DNA from: Treponema sp. UBA4267
GTDB lineage: Bacteria > Spirochaetota > Spirochaetia > Treponematales > Treponemataceae
Direction: 5' to 3'
Length of the DNA: 64,000 nucleotides
NCBI GenBank assembly: GCA_002395155.1
Contig: DGWD01000006.1
Location: 1-64,000 of the forward strand
Positions within the stretch are counted from its first letter, which is position 1. The number at the start of each line of letters is the position of its first letter. Positions 1 through 8,293 of the stretch are shown in pieces. The notes below the pieces were generated by a model that was given only the letters and a program-made list of their open reading frames with translations, made no database searches and had not been told where the DNA came from. Position numbers and translations under genes: made by a program.

Positions 1-1969
1 GGATAGTAGAGAATCCGAACATTTCAGAAAGTGGAACTTCTGCGTTTACTGTAGATGTGTTGTTTTCATCTGTTGAATCAACAATTACACCACGGCGCTG
101 GTTGATCAAACCGAACAAGTTACCCTGGAATTCTGTTGGTGCGGTCATCTGTACCTTCATGATTGGTTCAAGGATAGCTGGTTTAGCGTTCTGATAACCT
201 TCGCGGAAAGCACCAATAGCTGCTGTCTGGAATGCGTTATCGTTAGAGTCTACAGGGTGTGACTGACCATCGTTGATTGTTACTCTAACACCAACAACTG
301 GAGCACCAATCAAAGAACCTTCTTTCATAGCTCTCTGGAAACCTTTATCACAAGAAGGGATGAATTCGTTAGGAATTGCACCTCCCTTAATTGCGTCTAC
401 GAATTCGTAGTCTTTGTCAGAAATAGGTTCCATAAATCCTGCTACACGACCGTACTGTCCAGAACCACCAGACTGTTTCTTATGTGTGTAGTTGAATGTA
501 CCCTGCTGAGTGATAGATTCACGGTAAGCTACCTGTGGAGCACCTGTTGTTACTTCACAGTTATATTCACGGCGCATACGTTCTACGTATACTTCAAGGT
601 GAAGTTCACCCATACCCTTAATAATTGTTTCGTTAGATTCTGGGTCTGTGTATACACGGAATGTTGGGTCTTCTTTTGTAAAGCGGTTAAGAGCCTTAGA
701 CATCTGCATAGAAGCCTGTTTATCTTTTGGAGTAATAGACAAAGAAATTACAGGTTCTGGAACGTACATAGAAGCCATAGAATAGTTAATTCCACCACTT
801 ACGAATGTATCACCAGATGCACAGTCAACACCGAAGAGTGCAACGATATCACCTGCACAACCTTCGTTGATATCTTCCATCTGAGCAGAGTTCATACGTA
901 CAAGACGTCCAACCTTGAACTTCTTCTTTGTACGTGTGTTGTAAAGTTCTTCACCCTTCTTAATTTTACCCTGGTAAACACGAGTATATGTAAGCTGACC
1001 ATACTGACCATCATCAAGTTTGAAACCAAGTGCAACACAAGGTTTGTTATCAACTGATTCAAGTTCAACTTCAGCTTCGTTGTTGTCCAAGTCAAGAGCA
1101 ACGTTTCTTACTTCGTTTGGAGCTGGCAAGTAACGAACTACAGCATCGAGCAATGGCTGGATACCTTTGTTTACGTGTGCAGAACCACAGAATACACCTA
1201 CAAACTGTTCTGCAAGAGTACCCTTACGGATAGCTGCGATTACTTTATCTTCAGCAACTCCATCGTAACCCTTTTCCATGATTTCTTCCATCAAAGAATC
1301 ATCGAACATAGAAGCTGCATCCAAAAGTTCTTCACGATACTTTTCAGCATCATCTTTCATGTTTGCTGGAATTTCAGCAATGCGGAGATCTTCACCGTTT
1401 GGTCCGTCGAAGTAGATTGCTTTCATTCCAACTAAGTCAACAACACCTTCGAGTTTGTCTTCCAAACCGATTGGAAGTTCCATCATGTATGCATTCAAAC
1501 CAAGTTTTTCACGGAGCTGCAAGCGTACACGGAGTGGATTAGCACCCTGACGGTCACACTTATTAACAAATGCAACACGAGGTACATGGTAGCGTTTAAG
1601 CTGACGGTCTACTGTAATTGACTGTGACTGAACACCAGCTACTGCACAAAGAATCATGATAGCACCATCAAGTACGCGCAGAGAACGTTCTACTTCAACT
1701 GTGAAGTCTACGTGACCTGGAGTGTCGATAAGGTTGATAGTGTAGTCTTTCCACTGAACCTGAGTAGCTGCAGACTGAATTGTGATACCACGTTCACGTT
1801 CCAGTTCCATGTTGTCCATAACAGCACCAACACCGTCTTTACCACGAACTTCATGGATAGCGTGAATCTTGTTACAGTAGAACAAGATACGTTCTGAAGT
1901 TGTAGTCTTTCCTGAGTCAATGTGAGCACTGATACCGATATTTCTTACTTTTGAAATATCCCATGCCAT
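1..1969 (-). CDS. fusA: Elongation factor G, spirochaete/mitochondrial type (3' end outside window)
   Basis: This is the translocation GTPase that moves tRNA and mRNA through the ribosome. The start ATG at 1969 follows a good ribosome site (AAGAGGT) and gives MAWDISKVRNIGISAHIDSG. The GTPase motifs are complete: P-loop AHIDSGKT (15-22), switch I RGITI (60-64), DTPGH (82-86) and NKCD (136-139). About 656 of an expected 690-700 residues are present, ending in the domain IV/V sequence SEMFGFSTI, so only the C-terminal tail is missing. The RGITIQSAAT segment resembles the EFG1 type shared by spirochaetes and mitochondria. Spirochaetes usually carry two such paralogues, one for translocation and one for recycling. 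The domain IV retention suggests translocation, but I cannot settle which paralogue this is. A TATAAT box lies at 2003-2008 on this strand. The gene runs out of the window at its 3' end. Confidence 0.95.
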   Translation of the reverse strand, partial: MAWDISKVRNIGISAHIDSGKTTTSERILFYCNKIHAIHEVRGKDGVGAVMDNMELERERGITIQSAATQVQWKDYTINLIDTPGHVDFTVEVERSLRVLDGAIMILCAVAGVQSQSITVDRQLKRYHVPRVAFVNKCDRQGANPLRVRLQLREKLGLNAYMMELPIGLEDKLEGVVDLVGMKAIYFDGPNGEDLRIAEIPANMKDDAEKYREELLDAASMFDDSLMEEIMEKGYDGVAEDKVIAAIRKGTLAEQFVGVFCGSAHVNKGIQPLLDAVVRYLPAPNEVRNVALDLDNNEAEVELESVDNKPCVALGFKLDDGQYGQLTYTRVYQGKIKKGEELYNTRTKKKFKVGRLVRMNSAQMEDINEGCAGDIVALFGVDCASGDTFVSGGINYSMASMYVPEPVISLSITPKDKQASMQMSKALNRFTKEDPTFRVYTDPESNETIIKGMGELHLEVYVERMRREYNCEVTTGAPQVAYRESITQQGTFNYTHKKQSGGSGQYGRVAGFMEPISDKDYEFVDAIKGGAIPNEFIPSCDKGFQRAMKEGSLIGAPVVGVRVTINDGQSHPVDSNDNAFQTAAIGAFREGYQNAKPAILEPIMKVQMTAPTEFQGNLFGLINQRRGVIVDSTDENNTSTVNAEVPLSEMFGFSTI

Positions 1970-2076
1970 ATTAATACCTCTTTAAAATAAAATATTCGCA
2001 AAATTATAATATTAGAATGTTAGGTATTTTAATAAAATTTTTCTTTCTATTCAACTAGCCCCTTCAAAATTTAGTG

Positions 2077-3441
2077 TTAAATGTTTGTATCTGCGGAAAA
2101 CTTCAAGATAACGCTAAAGTCTTTATAAGTAAAAGTTGATTTGAGGCTGGCAGAAAGTTTTTTGCTGGTAAGTTCTCCATCTTTATGATTAAGAGTGATG
2201 GAGGCAGTTCCACTTATTTTGGGAAATTTAGAATAAGTGAGTTTTAGGCCAAGTTTTGTAGAAACTGATAAAGAATCGAAATTTTGAGAGGGATTTAGTG
2301 TGACAGATGCATTAAAACCCGGAGTAAAAGCCCATATATAAGCAGAGTTTTGCAGTTTTATACTTACTGAATCAAAGCTATAAGAGGGTGTGTTATTTTT
2401 ATAGTAAAGAGTTCCGTTTACATTTAAGGTCAGACTGTTTGAAGTGTAAGGACATGTAAACTGGCTGCCTGTACAGAATCTTAAATCGTGGGGACCTTCT
2501 TTTGAGGCCAGACTTAAATTACAGTAACTTGCAAAGGCATTTTTTATAAATATGGGAAAAGTTTTTCCAGTTTTGTATTTATACTGAAGGCCAAAACGGC
2601 ACTGCAGACAGTTTTCAAGAATTTTGTCTGATGAAGTAATAATGGTTTTTTCTTTTGTATTTGGATTATAAAGTGTGGATAAAGTAAAAATGAAGCGGTC
2701 TGTAATTAGACGATTATCACTGCGGAAAAGGGATGTTAGGCTGCCAAAAGGAGTTTCATAAAGTCCTTGTAAGAAAGAAGTTTTAAAGTTTTTGTATTCA
2801 AAAGAGACTTGATAATTCGAACAAAGATGCATTCCCTGGTGGTAGTAAAACTCGTTTGTAAACCAGGAGGAAATTGAGTTTTCTTTATGTGGAAAAATTC
2901 CTAAGGATATTTGACTTGTAAGTTTAAGTTGATTCTTAAAAAAGTTTTTATTTAGATAGAAGGAAAGGGCGTTTTTTTTATCTTCTGGAGAATAAAAACA
3001 GTTGAACTTCCAGTGTATAAATGCAGACTTTTTAAAAAGATTTCCACATTGTAAAAAAAGTCTTGTTGGGTTGGAGAAAGATGTGTAAGAGGGCAGGCTT
3101 GCAGTAAAACTGTCGACTGAAGAAAAGCCTGAAGAAAAGGGGGAGGAACTTGTACTTAAAAGAGGGTTGTTTAATTTAGATAAGGAACCCCCAAGCGATA
3201 AGTTGCCGCATAAAAGTTGGAAAGAAATATTTTTTGCAAAAGAGTCAGAAAAAGCGGCAATTCCAGTGTTAACCTTTCCTTCCTGGTGGGCAAATTTGAC
3301 CTGGCCTGCAATAAACTTAAAGTCCAGAGCTTGAGTTTTATCGCTGTCAAAATAGGTTTTTAGACTTGCTTTGCAATATGCTTTTGTCGTAGATATTGCA
3401 AAAATAAGTATGATGATTTCAATCAGTTTTTTTATTTTCAT
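2077..3441 (-). CDS. Exported protein, probable outer-membrane beta-barrel, unknown function
   Basis: The 454-residue product opens with a clear Sec signal (MKIKKLIEIIILIFAISTTKA, cleavage near residue 21-25). The rest is rich in Ser, Phe, Tyr and Asn with many short stretches of alternating polar and hydrophobic residues (for example LKLTSQISLGIF and VSIKLQNSAYIWAF), which is the look of an outer-membrane barrel. I do not recognise a family. The start codon is fixed by the signal peptide, yet there is no convincing ribosome site. Only GGA lies 12 nt upstream, and the sequence directly before the ATG reads AACTATAGT. The gene follows the terminator of the SPOR-domain gene and a 33-bp element (3451-3483) that recurs before ssb. 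Barrel topology and outer-membrane location are inferences from composition. Confidence 0.75.
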   Translation of the reverse strand: MKIKKLIEIIILIFAISTTKAYCKASLKTYFDSDKTQALDFKFIAGQVKFAHQEGKVNTGIAAFSDSFAKNISFQLLCGNLSLGGSLSKLNNPLLSTSSSPFSSGFSSVDSFTASLPSYTSFSNPTRLFLQCGNLFKKSAFIHWKFNCFYSPEDKKNALSFYLNKNFFKNQLKLTSQISLGIFPHKENSISSWFTNEFYYHQGMHLCSNYQVSFEYKNFKTSFLQGLYETPFGSLTSLFRSDNRLITDRFIFTLSTLYNPNTKEKTIITSSDKILENCLQCRFGLQYKYKTGKTFPIFIKNAFASYCNLSLASKEGPHDLRFCTGSQFTCPYTSNSLTLNVNGTLYYKNNTPSYSFDSVSIKLQNSAYIWAFTPGFNASVTLNPSQNFDSLSVSTKLGLKLTYSKFPKISGTASITLNHKDGELTSKKLSASLKSTFTYKDFSVILKFSADTNI

Positions 3442-3450
3442 ACTATAGTT

Positions 3451-3483
3451 ATTTCCAAGATGTGTTAAAAAAGGAAATGAAAA
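3451..3483. repeat. 33-bp intergenic element, copy A
   Basis: This stretch is identical over 33 bases to 54645-54677. It contains inverted arms ATTTCC and GGAAAT separated by 16 bases. In both places it lies just after a minus-strand intrinsic terminator and just before a minus-strand gene (here the barrel-like protein, there ssb). A regulatory or promoter-proximal role is inferred from position only. Confidence 0.7.
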
Positions 3484-3492
3484 TAAAAAAAA

Positions 3493-3538
3493 GTTAAAAA
3501 AAATGAGGAAAAGCTTTAAAGGTAGTTAGCTTTTCCTC
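3493..3538 (-). terminator. Intrinsic terminator of the SPOR-domain gene
   Basis: An 11-bp perfect stem, GAGGAAAAGCT (3505-3515) with AGCTTTTCCTC (3528-3538), is followed on the minus strand by a run of T residues (3493-3503 read as A on the plus strand). It sits 41 bases after the SPOR gene stop. Confidence 0.85.
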
Positions 3539-3578
3539 GTTTATGTTTCAAAAAGGAGTATTTGTTTTTTTTTTAATT

Positions 3579-4403
3579 CTAGTTTGTAGTTGTTGTTATA
3601 TAACTTTCGGCCTTAGAAAATTCATCAATTTTGATGATTCTTGTACGCCAGTATTCAGCTTCACTCTTTGTTGTGTAAGGACCAACTCTAACACGGTAGA
3701 AAAGTTTATCCTTGTTATCTTTGAATGTAAAAATGTCTGCAGGAATCTTGTTTGAATCAAGAATGGAACGAGCTCCTTCAGCACCTTTTTTGTTAGAGTA
3801 AGCTGCTACCTGTACCCAGAACTGAGTTTTCTTGGTTTCTGTGTTAGCAGGTTTTGTTACAACTTTTGCTGTAACTGTTGTTTTTCCACTTGTAGCTTTT
3901 ACCTGAGTTTTTACTTCAGGAGTTTTTTCTACAGTTTTATATGATGATGAAGAAGTCTTTGAAACAGTCTTTGTAGAAGTTTTTGTTTCTTTATCTTCAT
4001 ATTTTTGTTCAGATTGAGTTTCTGGAATAGTTAATGTGATATTGATGTTCTGTGCCTGTGATTCAGAAGGAAGTTCATTTTTAAGGCTATTCAAATCGAT
4101 TGTTGTTTCGTTTGAAGAAGTTTTCTTGCCTACTTCATAAACAGTTGCGTTATCTGCAAGAACTACAAGGTCATTTGTTTTAGTTGTGATGTCCTGGGGA
4201 AGTTCCAGTGGTAACTGATCGTTTGTAGTTGTGTTTGTCCAGCCTGTGTTTGTATTAATGAGTCCCTTATCTACAGGAGAAACACTTGCGATTGTAGGAC
4301 TTGGATTTTTTGCTGGAGAGTACATGATTCCAGCTGCACCTAAAACAACTAATAAGAAAGCACCAACAGCGGCGATAATCCATAAAGTTTTTTTCTGTTC
4401 CAT
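3579..4403 (-). CDS. SPOR-domain inner-membrane protein, probable sigma-28 target
   Basis: The 274-residue protein has a short cytoplasmic end (MEQKKT), one membrane helix (about 7-28), a long Thr/Ser/Lys-rich periplasmic linker (about 50-195) and a C-terminal SPOR domain (about 197-270) with the typical FWVQVAAYSNKKGAEG and YRVRVGPYTTKSEAE segments. SPOR domains bind denuded peptidoglycan glycans at septa and other remodelling sites. The start at 4403 is chosen because AGAGGA stands 7 nt upstream; an upstream in-frame ATG at 4460 has no ribosome site. A promoter of flagellar sigma-28 form lies at 4462-4488. This would fit a role in passing periplasmic flagella through, or anchoring them near, the cell wall, but that is inference. 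A strong terminator follows. Confidence 0.88.
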   Translation of the reverse strand: MEQKKTLWIIAAVGAFLLVVLGAAGIMYSPAKNPSPTIASVSPVDKGLINTNTGWTNTTTNDQLPLELPQDITTKTNDLVVLADNATVYEVGKKTSSNETTIDLNSLKNELPSESQAQNINITLTIPETQSEQKYEDKETKTSTKTVSKTSSSSYKTVEKTPEVKTQVKATSGKTTVTAKVVTKPANTETKKTQFWVQVAAYSNKKGAEGARSILDSNKIPADIFTFKDNKDKLFYRVRVGPYTTKSEAEYWRTRIIKIDEFSKAESYITTTTN

Positions 4404-4461
4404 AAATATTCCTCTTTGCACCGGTAAAATTTTTTTGCTTTTACCGGCCACCTTATTCAAA

Positions 4462-4488
4462 ATATCGGAACTTGAAAAAAATCCTTTA
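4462..4488 (-). promoter_or_regulatory. Sigma-28-type promoter of the SPOR-domain gene
   Basis: On the minus strand TAAA (4485-4488) is followed after exactly 15 bases by TCCGATAT (4462-4469). The FliA consensus is TAAA-N15-GCCGATAA, so this is 6 of 8 in the -10 box and 4 of 4 in the -35 box. Transcription would start near 4455, leaving a leader of about 50 nt with a normal ribosome site. The same layout precedes fliS. Confidence 0.65.
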
Positions 4489-4558
4489 GTATTTTTTTTC
4501 AGTACTTCTGTTTGTGGTTTTATAATTCAAGGGGTTTACAGCTGATTTGAGAAAAGGT

Positions 4559-5116
4559 TTAATTCTTTACAATTTCTAAGGGGATGTTGCTTTTTTTATA
4601 CTCTGCAAATAAATGTCTCTGGCTGTAAAAACGTTTGAAAATTTGTTTGTAAGGCAGGTGGTCTCTTTTTCTTGCACGGATAAATCTTTTAAGCAGGCCC
4701 GCTTTTACGTACAGAATTTTCTGGCACTTTTTCATAATTTCTGGGGTCTTAAAAAGTACTGTGGCATTTATAATTACTTTTTCGTGGCTGCAAATAAAGT
4801 CCTCAATCATTTTTGTGATGATGGGGTAAACGATTGCTTCCTGCTTTGCCATAAGATCTGGATGGGAAAAAAGAATTGTTCCTAAGGCTCGGCGGTCAAT
4901 TTTGCCATTATCCTTGGTGATAGAGATACCGGCTTTCTTTGCGTATGGCTGAAAGGTCTGGACAATAGTCTGGCAGGCCTGGTCTATGGCATCGTGAACC
5001 AAAAGATCTGCATCTATAGAAGCCCAGCCTTCCTTCTCCAATTGCGAAGATATGTAGTTTTTTCCAGAGGCCATTTTGCCTACGACCGCAATGACCTGAC
5101 TTTCGTTTGCATTCAT
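4559..5116 (-). CDS. coaE: Dephospho-CoA kinase
   Basis: This enzyme catalyses the last step of coenzyme A synthesis, phosphorylating dephospho-CoA on the 3' hydroxyl of the ribose. The 185-residue protein has the nucleotide-binding loop at 13-20 in the unusual form GKMASGKN, where GxxxSGKS/T is usual. It also has the ASIDADLLVHDAI segment, whose aspartates match the family's catalytic region, and the lid-region arginines (RFIRARKRD). The ATG overlaps the polA stop by one base (TAATG), indicating translational coupling. polA-coaE adjacency is common in bacteria and supports the call. The Asn in place of the P-loop Ser/Thr is odd, because that residue normally contacts magnesium. The gene is otherwise intact and slightly shorter than the E. 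coli enzyme. Confidence 0.88.
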   Translation of the reverse strand: MNANESQVIAVVGKMASGKNYISSQLEKEGWASIDADLLVHDAIDQACQTIVQTFQPYAKKAGISITKDNGKIDRRALGTILFSHPDLMAKQEAIVYPIITKMIEDFICSHEKVIINATVLFKTPEIMKKCQKILYVKAGLLKRFIRARKRDHLPYKQIFKRFYSQRHLFAEYKKSNIPLEIVKN

Positions 5117-7992
5117 TAGTGGAATTCACCCCAGTTTTTGCCGTATTCTACGCTTACTCTTAAAGGCACCGAAAGTTTTACTGCATTTTCCATTTTATCT
5201 CTGATAAGGGAGATTGTCTGGTCAATTGTTGTCTGATCATCTGGACATTCAAAAATTAATTCATCATGAACTTGTAGCAGGAGTTTTGCAGGGCTGTTTG
5301 TCTCTTTAAGGGCTTGTGAAACTGAAAGCATTGCCATTTTTACTATATCTGCAGCAGAACCCTGAATAGGAGTATTTTTTGCAATTCTTTCTGCAGCCGA
5401 TTTTTCTATCTTGTTTTTACTATTAATATTAAGCATTGGACGTCGGCGGCCTGAGATTGTTTCAACATAACCTTTTTCTTCTGCCTGTGAAATTACATTT
5501 GTCATAAAAGAAGAAACAGAAGAGTAAGTGTGGAAGTACATATCAATAAAATCGCTGGCCTGAGTTCTGGAAATTCCTAAATCTTTTGCAAGGCTAAATG
5601 CTGACATTCCGTATATAACCCCAAAATTTATAGTTTTGGCAATTCGTCTCATTTCTGGTGTAACTTGATTTGGATTTACTCCATAAATGAGGGCGGCTGT
5701 TGATTTATGAACATCGGTGCCGTCTATAAAGGCTTTGCACATATTCTGGTCGCCCGAAAGATGAGCCAGAACTACAAGTTCAATTTGGGCATAGTCAGCA
5801 GAAATTAAAACTTTGCCTTCTGGAGCTGTAAAGGCCCCTCTAATTCTTCGTCCTGCTTCTGAACGAACAGGGATATTCTGCAGGTTTGGTTCACGGCAAG
5901 AAAGGCGGCCTGTTGCAGTTCCTGTTTGTACAAAATCTGTATGGATTCGGCCTTCTGAATCTACCAGTGTAGGAAGTGTTTCTACATAAGTAGATTTTAG
6001 TTTTGCCATTTCTCGGTATTCCAAAATCATTTTTGGAACTGGATCCAGATATGCAAGTTCTTCAAGGACTGTTGTGTCTGTAGAATAGCCGGTCTTTGTC
6101 TTTTTGCCAGGTTTTAGTCCTCTTTCTTCAAACAAAACTGTCTGCAGCTGTTTAGGAGATGCAATGTTAAATTCGTGACCAACTTCTTTGTAGATGTTTT
6201 TTTCTGCTTCTTCAATTCCTTTTGTAAGTTCAAGATTGTAGTTTTTTAGGTTTTCTGAATCCAAATGGATGCCGGTTAATTCCATTTTTGTAAGGATTGG
6301 CAGTATATTCATCTCCATTGAGAGCAGGGAGTTCATTTGTTCTTTATCATGCTTCTGGCATTCTTTATCCCATTTTTCTTTAAGATTAAGATAAAGCTGA
6401 TAGGTGAAGTCTGCATCTTCGGCGGCATATTTATAGGCATTTTCCAGAGCTACATCTGCAAAGGTCTGGCCCTTTTGAACTATATCTTTAAACTCTATTC
6501 CTTTAAGCCCCAACATTGTTTCGCCCAGGTATTCCAGGCTGTAGCCGTTTTTGCCCAAATGTTCTGGATTTAAAAGCCAGGCAATAATCATGGTATCTCT
6601 AAGATTGAGGTTTAAAAGATTAAAGTCGAAATTGTCTGCTTTTGTAATTTTTTTCCATCTGGCAAGCAGGAGTTTTAGGTCGAATTTGGCATTATGCATT
6701 ATGATTTTGACTTTTGAATCTGTAAAAAGTCTGATTAATTGTTCTAATGCGTCTTTTTCTTCTATATATTCTGTCTGGTTAAAGAGATCTTCGGAGCTCT
6801 GCTGGATTGGGATGTATACGGCCTTACCTTTTTCGTAGCAGAGGCTGAAGCCTATCATTTTGGCTGATAAGGTATCAAGGCTGTCGCATTCGGAATCGTA
6901 GGCAACAAGCCCTGCAGATATGGCCTGGTCTATGTAAGCTTTGAGTTCCTGCAGTTTTGTTATTGCCTTGTAGCCAGAAGTATCGTTTTCTTTTACTTCC
7001 AGAAGATTAGGGGCGTTACGGGGCTGGTCTGGAGTTTCTTTTGCCCCGTTAGATGGGGTAGGGCTGTCATTTTTTGACAGCCCTAGGGGAAGGCTTTCCC
7101 CTCCTAAACTTAATTCTGCATAGGATTTTGCAATGGCAAAGGCCTCGTAACCTTTGAGAAGTTCTGCTGCAGCCGAAAAATTATACTGATACTGGTCGGA
7201 ATTAATTGCCTGGTCTATTTCAGAACATGGGACTTCCTGGCAAAGGCGGACGAGTTTTTGGCTGAAGTAGGCGTTATCTTTACCGTCAATAAGTTTTTTC
7301 TGCATGGCACCCTTAATTTGACCGATATTGGCATAAATGCCGTCCAGATTTTTGTAGTCGCCCAGAAGTTTTGCAGCGGTTTTTACTCCAACGCCTGTTA
7401 CACCTGGAATGTTGTCGGCAGTATCTCCGTAAAGGGCAAGAAGGTCCAGAAGCTGGGCAGGTTCAACTCCCCATTCCATTTTTACGCCATCAATGCCTGT
7501 TACTTTCCAGGTGCTGGCCCCGGATTCAGGTTTAAGGATTTGAGTTGATTCTGTAACTAGCTGCATAAGGTCTTTGTCGCCAGAAAGAATACGGCATGTA
7601 CGTCCCTGTTCCTGGCATTTTTTTGCAACGGTAGCAATTATGTCGTCTGCTTCGTAGCCGTCGCACTGGAGGACTGGAACTCCAAGGGCCTGTAAAATAT
7701 CGCAAATCCATGGAATTTGGGCATGCAGGTCTTCTGGTGTTTTATTTCGGGTAGCCTTGTACTCAGGGTACATTTCGTGGCGGAAGGTTTTTGTTTTTGA
7801 ATCCATTGCCGCTATCAAATAACCTGGTTTGTAATGCTGGAAGATAAAGTGCAGATTGCGGAAAAAGCCGAAAAGGGCAGAAATATTTTCGCCTTTGGAA
7901 TTAGTCAGAGGGCGATTTATAAAAGCAAAGTAACAGCGGAAAATTAATCCGTAGCTGTCTAAAATGTATACTGTTTTGTTGTCGAAATCCAT
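5116..7992 (-). CDS. polA: DNA polymerase I
   Basis: The 958-residue repair and primer-replacement polymerase has all three activities. The 5'-3' exonuclease covers about 1-290 (DGYEADDIIAT at 111-121, LSGDKDLMQL at 137-146). A variable linker (about 295-335) follows. The 3'-5' proofreading domain (about 350-545) keeps the DxE pair in AYDSECDSLD (D366, E368), NAKFDLKLL and YAAEDADFTYQL. The polymerase domain has motif A DYAQIE (733-738), motif B RRIAKTINFGVIYG (782-795) and motif C HDE (909-911). All catalytic aspartates are present, so proofreading should be active. The promoter CTGACA-N17-TACAAT ends 6 nt before the ATG, so the message is probably leaderless. coaE follows with a one-base overlap. 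Confidence 0.97.
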   Translation of the reverse strand: MDFDNKTVYILDSYGLIFRCYFAFINRPLTNSKGENISALFGFFRNLHFIFQHYKPGYLIAAMDSKTKTFRHEMYPEYKATRNKTPEDLHAQIPWICDILQALGVPVLQCDGYEADDIIATVAKKCQEQGRTCRILSGDKDLMQLVTESTQILKPESGASTWKVTGIDGVKMEWGVEPAQLLDLLALYGDTADNIPGVTGVGVKTAAKLLGDYKNLDGIYANIGQIKGAMQKKLIDGKDNAYFSQKLVRLCQEVPCSEIDQAINSDQYQYNFSAAAELLKGYEAFAIAKSYAELSLGGESLPLGLSKNDSPTPSNGAKETPDQPRNAPNLLEVKENDTSGYKAITKLQELKAYIDQAISAGLVAYDSECDSLDTLSAKMIGFSLCYEKGKAVYIPIQQSSEDLFNQTEYIEEKDALEQLIRLFTDSKVKIIMHNAKFDLKLLLARWKKITKADNFDFNLLNLNLRDTMIIAWLLNPEHLGKNGYSLEYLGETMLGLKGIEFKDIVQKGQTFADVALENAYKYAAEDADFTYQLYLNLKEKWDKECQKHDKEQMNSLLSMEMNILPILTKMELTGIHLDSENLKNYNLELTKGIEEAEKNIYKEVGHEFNIASPKQLQTVLFEERGLKPGKKTKTGYSTDTTVLEELAYLDPVPKMILEYREMAKLKSTYVETLPTLVDSEGRIHTDFVQTGTATGRLSCREPNLQNIPVRSEAGRRIRGAFTAPEGKVLISADYAQIELVVLAHLSGDQNMCKAFIDGTDVHKSTAALIYGVNPNQVTPEMRRIAKTINFGVIYGMSAFSLAKDLGISRTQASDFIDMYFHTYSSVSSFMTNVISQAEEKGYVETISGRRRPMLNINSKNKIEKSAAERIAKNTPIQGSAADIVKMAMLSVSQALKETNSPAKLLLQVHDELIFECPDDQTTIDQTISLIRDKMENAVKLSVPLRVSVEYGKNWGEFH

Positions 7993-7998
7993 GTGGAT

Positions 7999-8027
7999 AT
8001 TGTATCAGATTGGTGGGGGTGTGTCAG
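7999..8027 (-). promoter_or_regulatory. polA promoter, probably leaderless
   Basis: On the minus strand CTGACA (8022-8027), 17 bases, then TACAAT (7999-8004) ends 6 nt before the polA ATG. Both boxes match 5 of 6 consensus positions. No ribosome site fits in the remaining 6 bases. Confidence 0.7.
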
Positions 8028-8123
8028 TTTAAATGGTGGATTATGTATGGTGGATTTTGTTTTGGAGAGTTTTTATTTTTAGAACATGCGAGTGAAATGT
8101 AAAAAAAAAAGGAGATCAAGATG

Positions 8124-8279
8124 TGAATTATAAAGCTACGCGAGGGGATCGGGATTGCATACTGCATCTGGCCGGTGCCGAGCATTTTTTTTCGAAGAAA
8201 AAAAAGCGAAGTGCAATACCATATACGGCCAGCCCGCTGGTTGCATATCCCGTATCTCCGGAAGTAGCTTTATAATTCA
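8124..8279. repeat. 156-bp imperfect palindrome between polA and the SulP gene
   Basis: The ends are a perfect 16-bp inverted repeat (TGAATTATAAAGCTAC at 8124-8139 and its complement at 8264-8279). Inside are further paired blocks: CTGGCCG (8168-8174) with CGGCCAG (8226-8232), a GATCGGGAT/ATCCCGTATC pair, and a central T8-CGAAG-A8 stem (8185-8205). The whole could fold into one long hairpin on either strand. No coding potential is seen. With the polA promoter it accounts for nearly all of the 301-base gap (7993-8293). It may be a miniature mobile element, a structured RNA or a terminator cluster. Confidence 0.8.
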
Positions 8280-8293
8280 GGTGTAGTACTATC

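Noticed and set aside
482..1897. Several open frames on the plus strand opposite fusA
   Set aside because: They are antisense shadows of EF-G; their products are Cys/Phe/His-rich and match nothing.
8113..8127. Strong GGAG followed by ATG TGA (start-stop)
   Set aside because: A one-codon ORF at the edge of the palindrome is probably chance, as no plus-strand gene follows.
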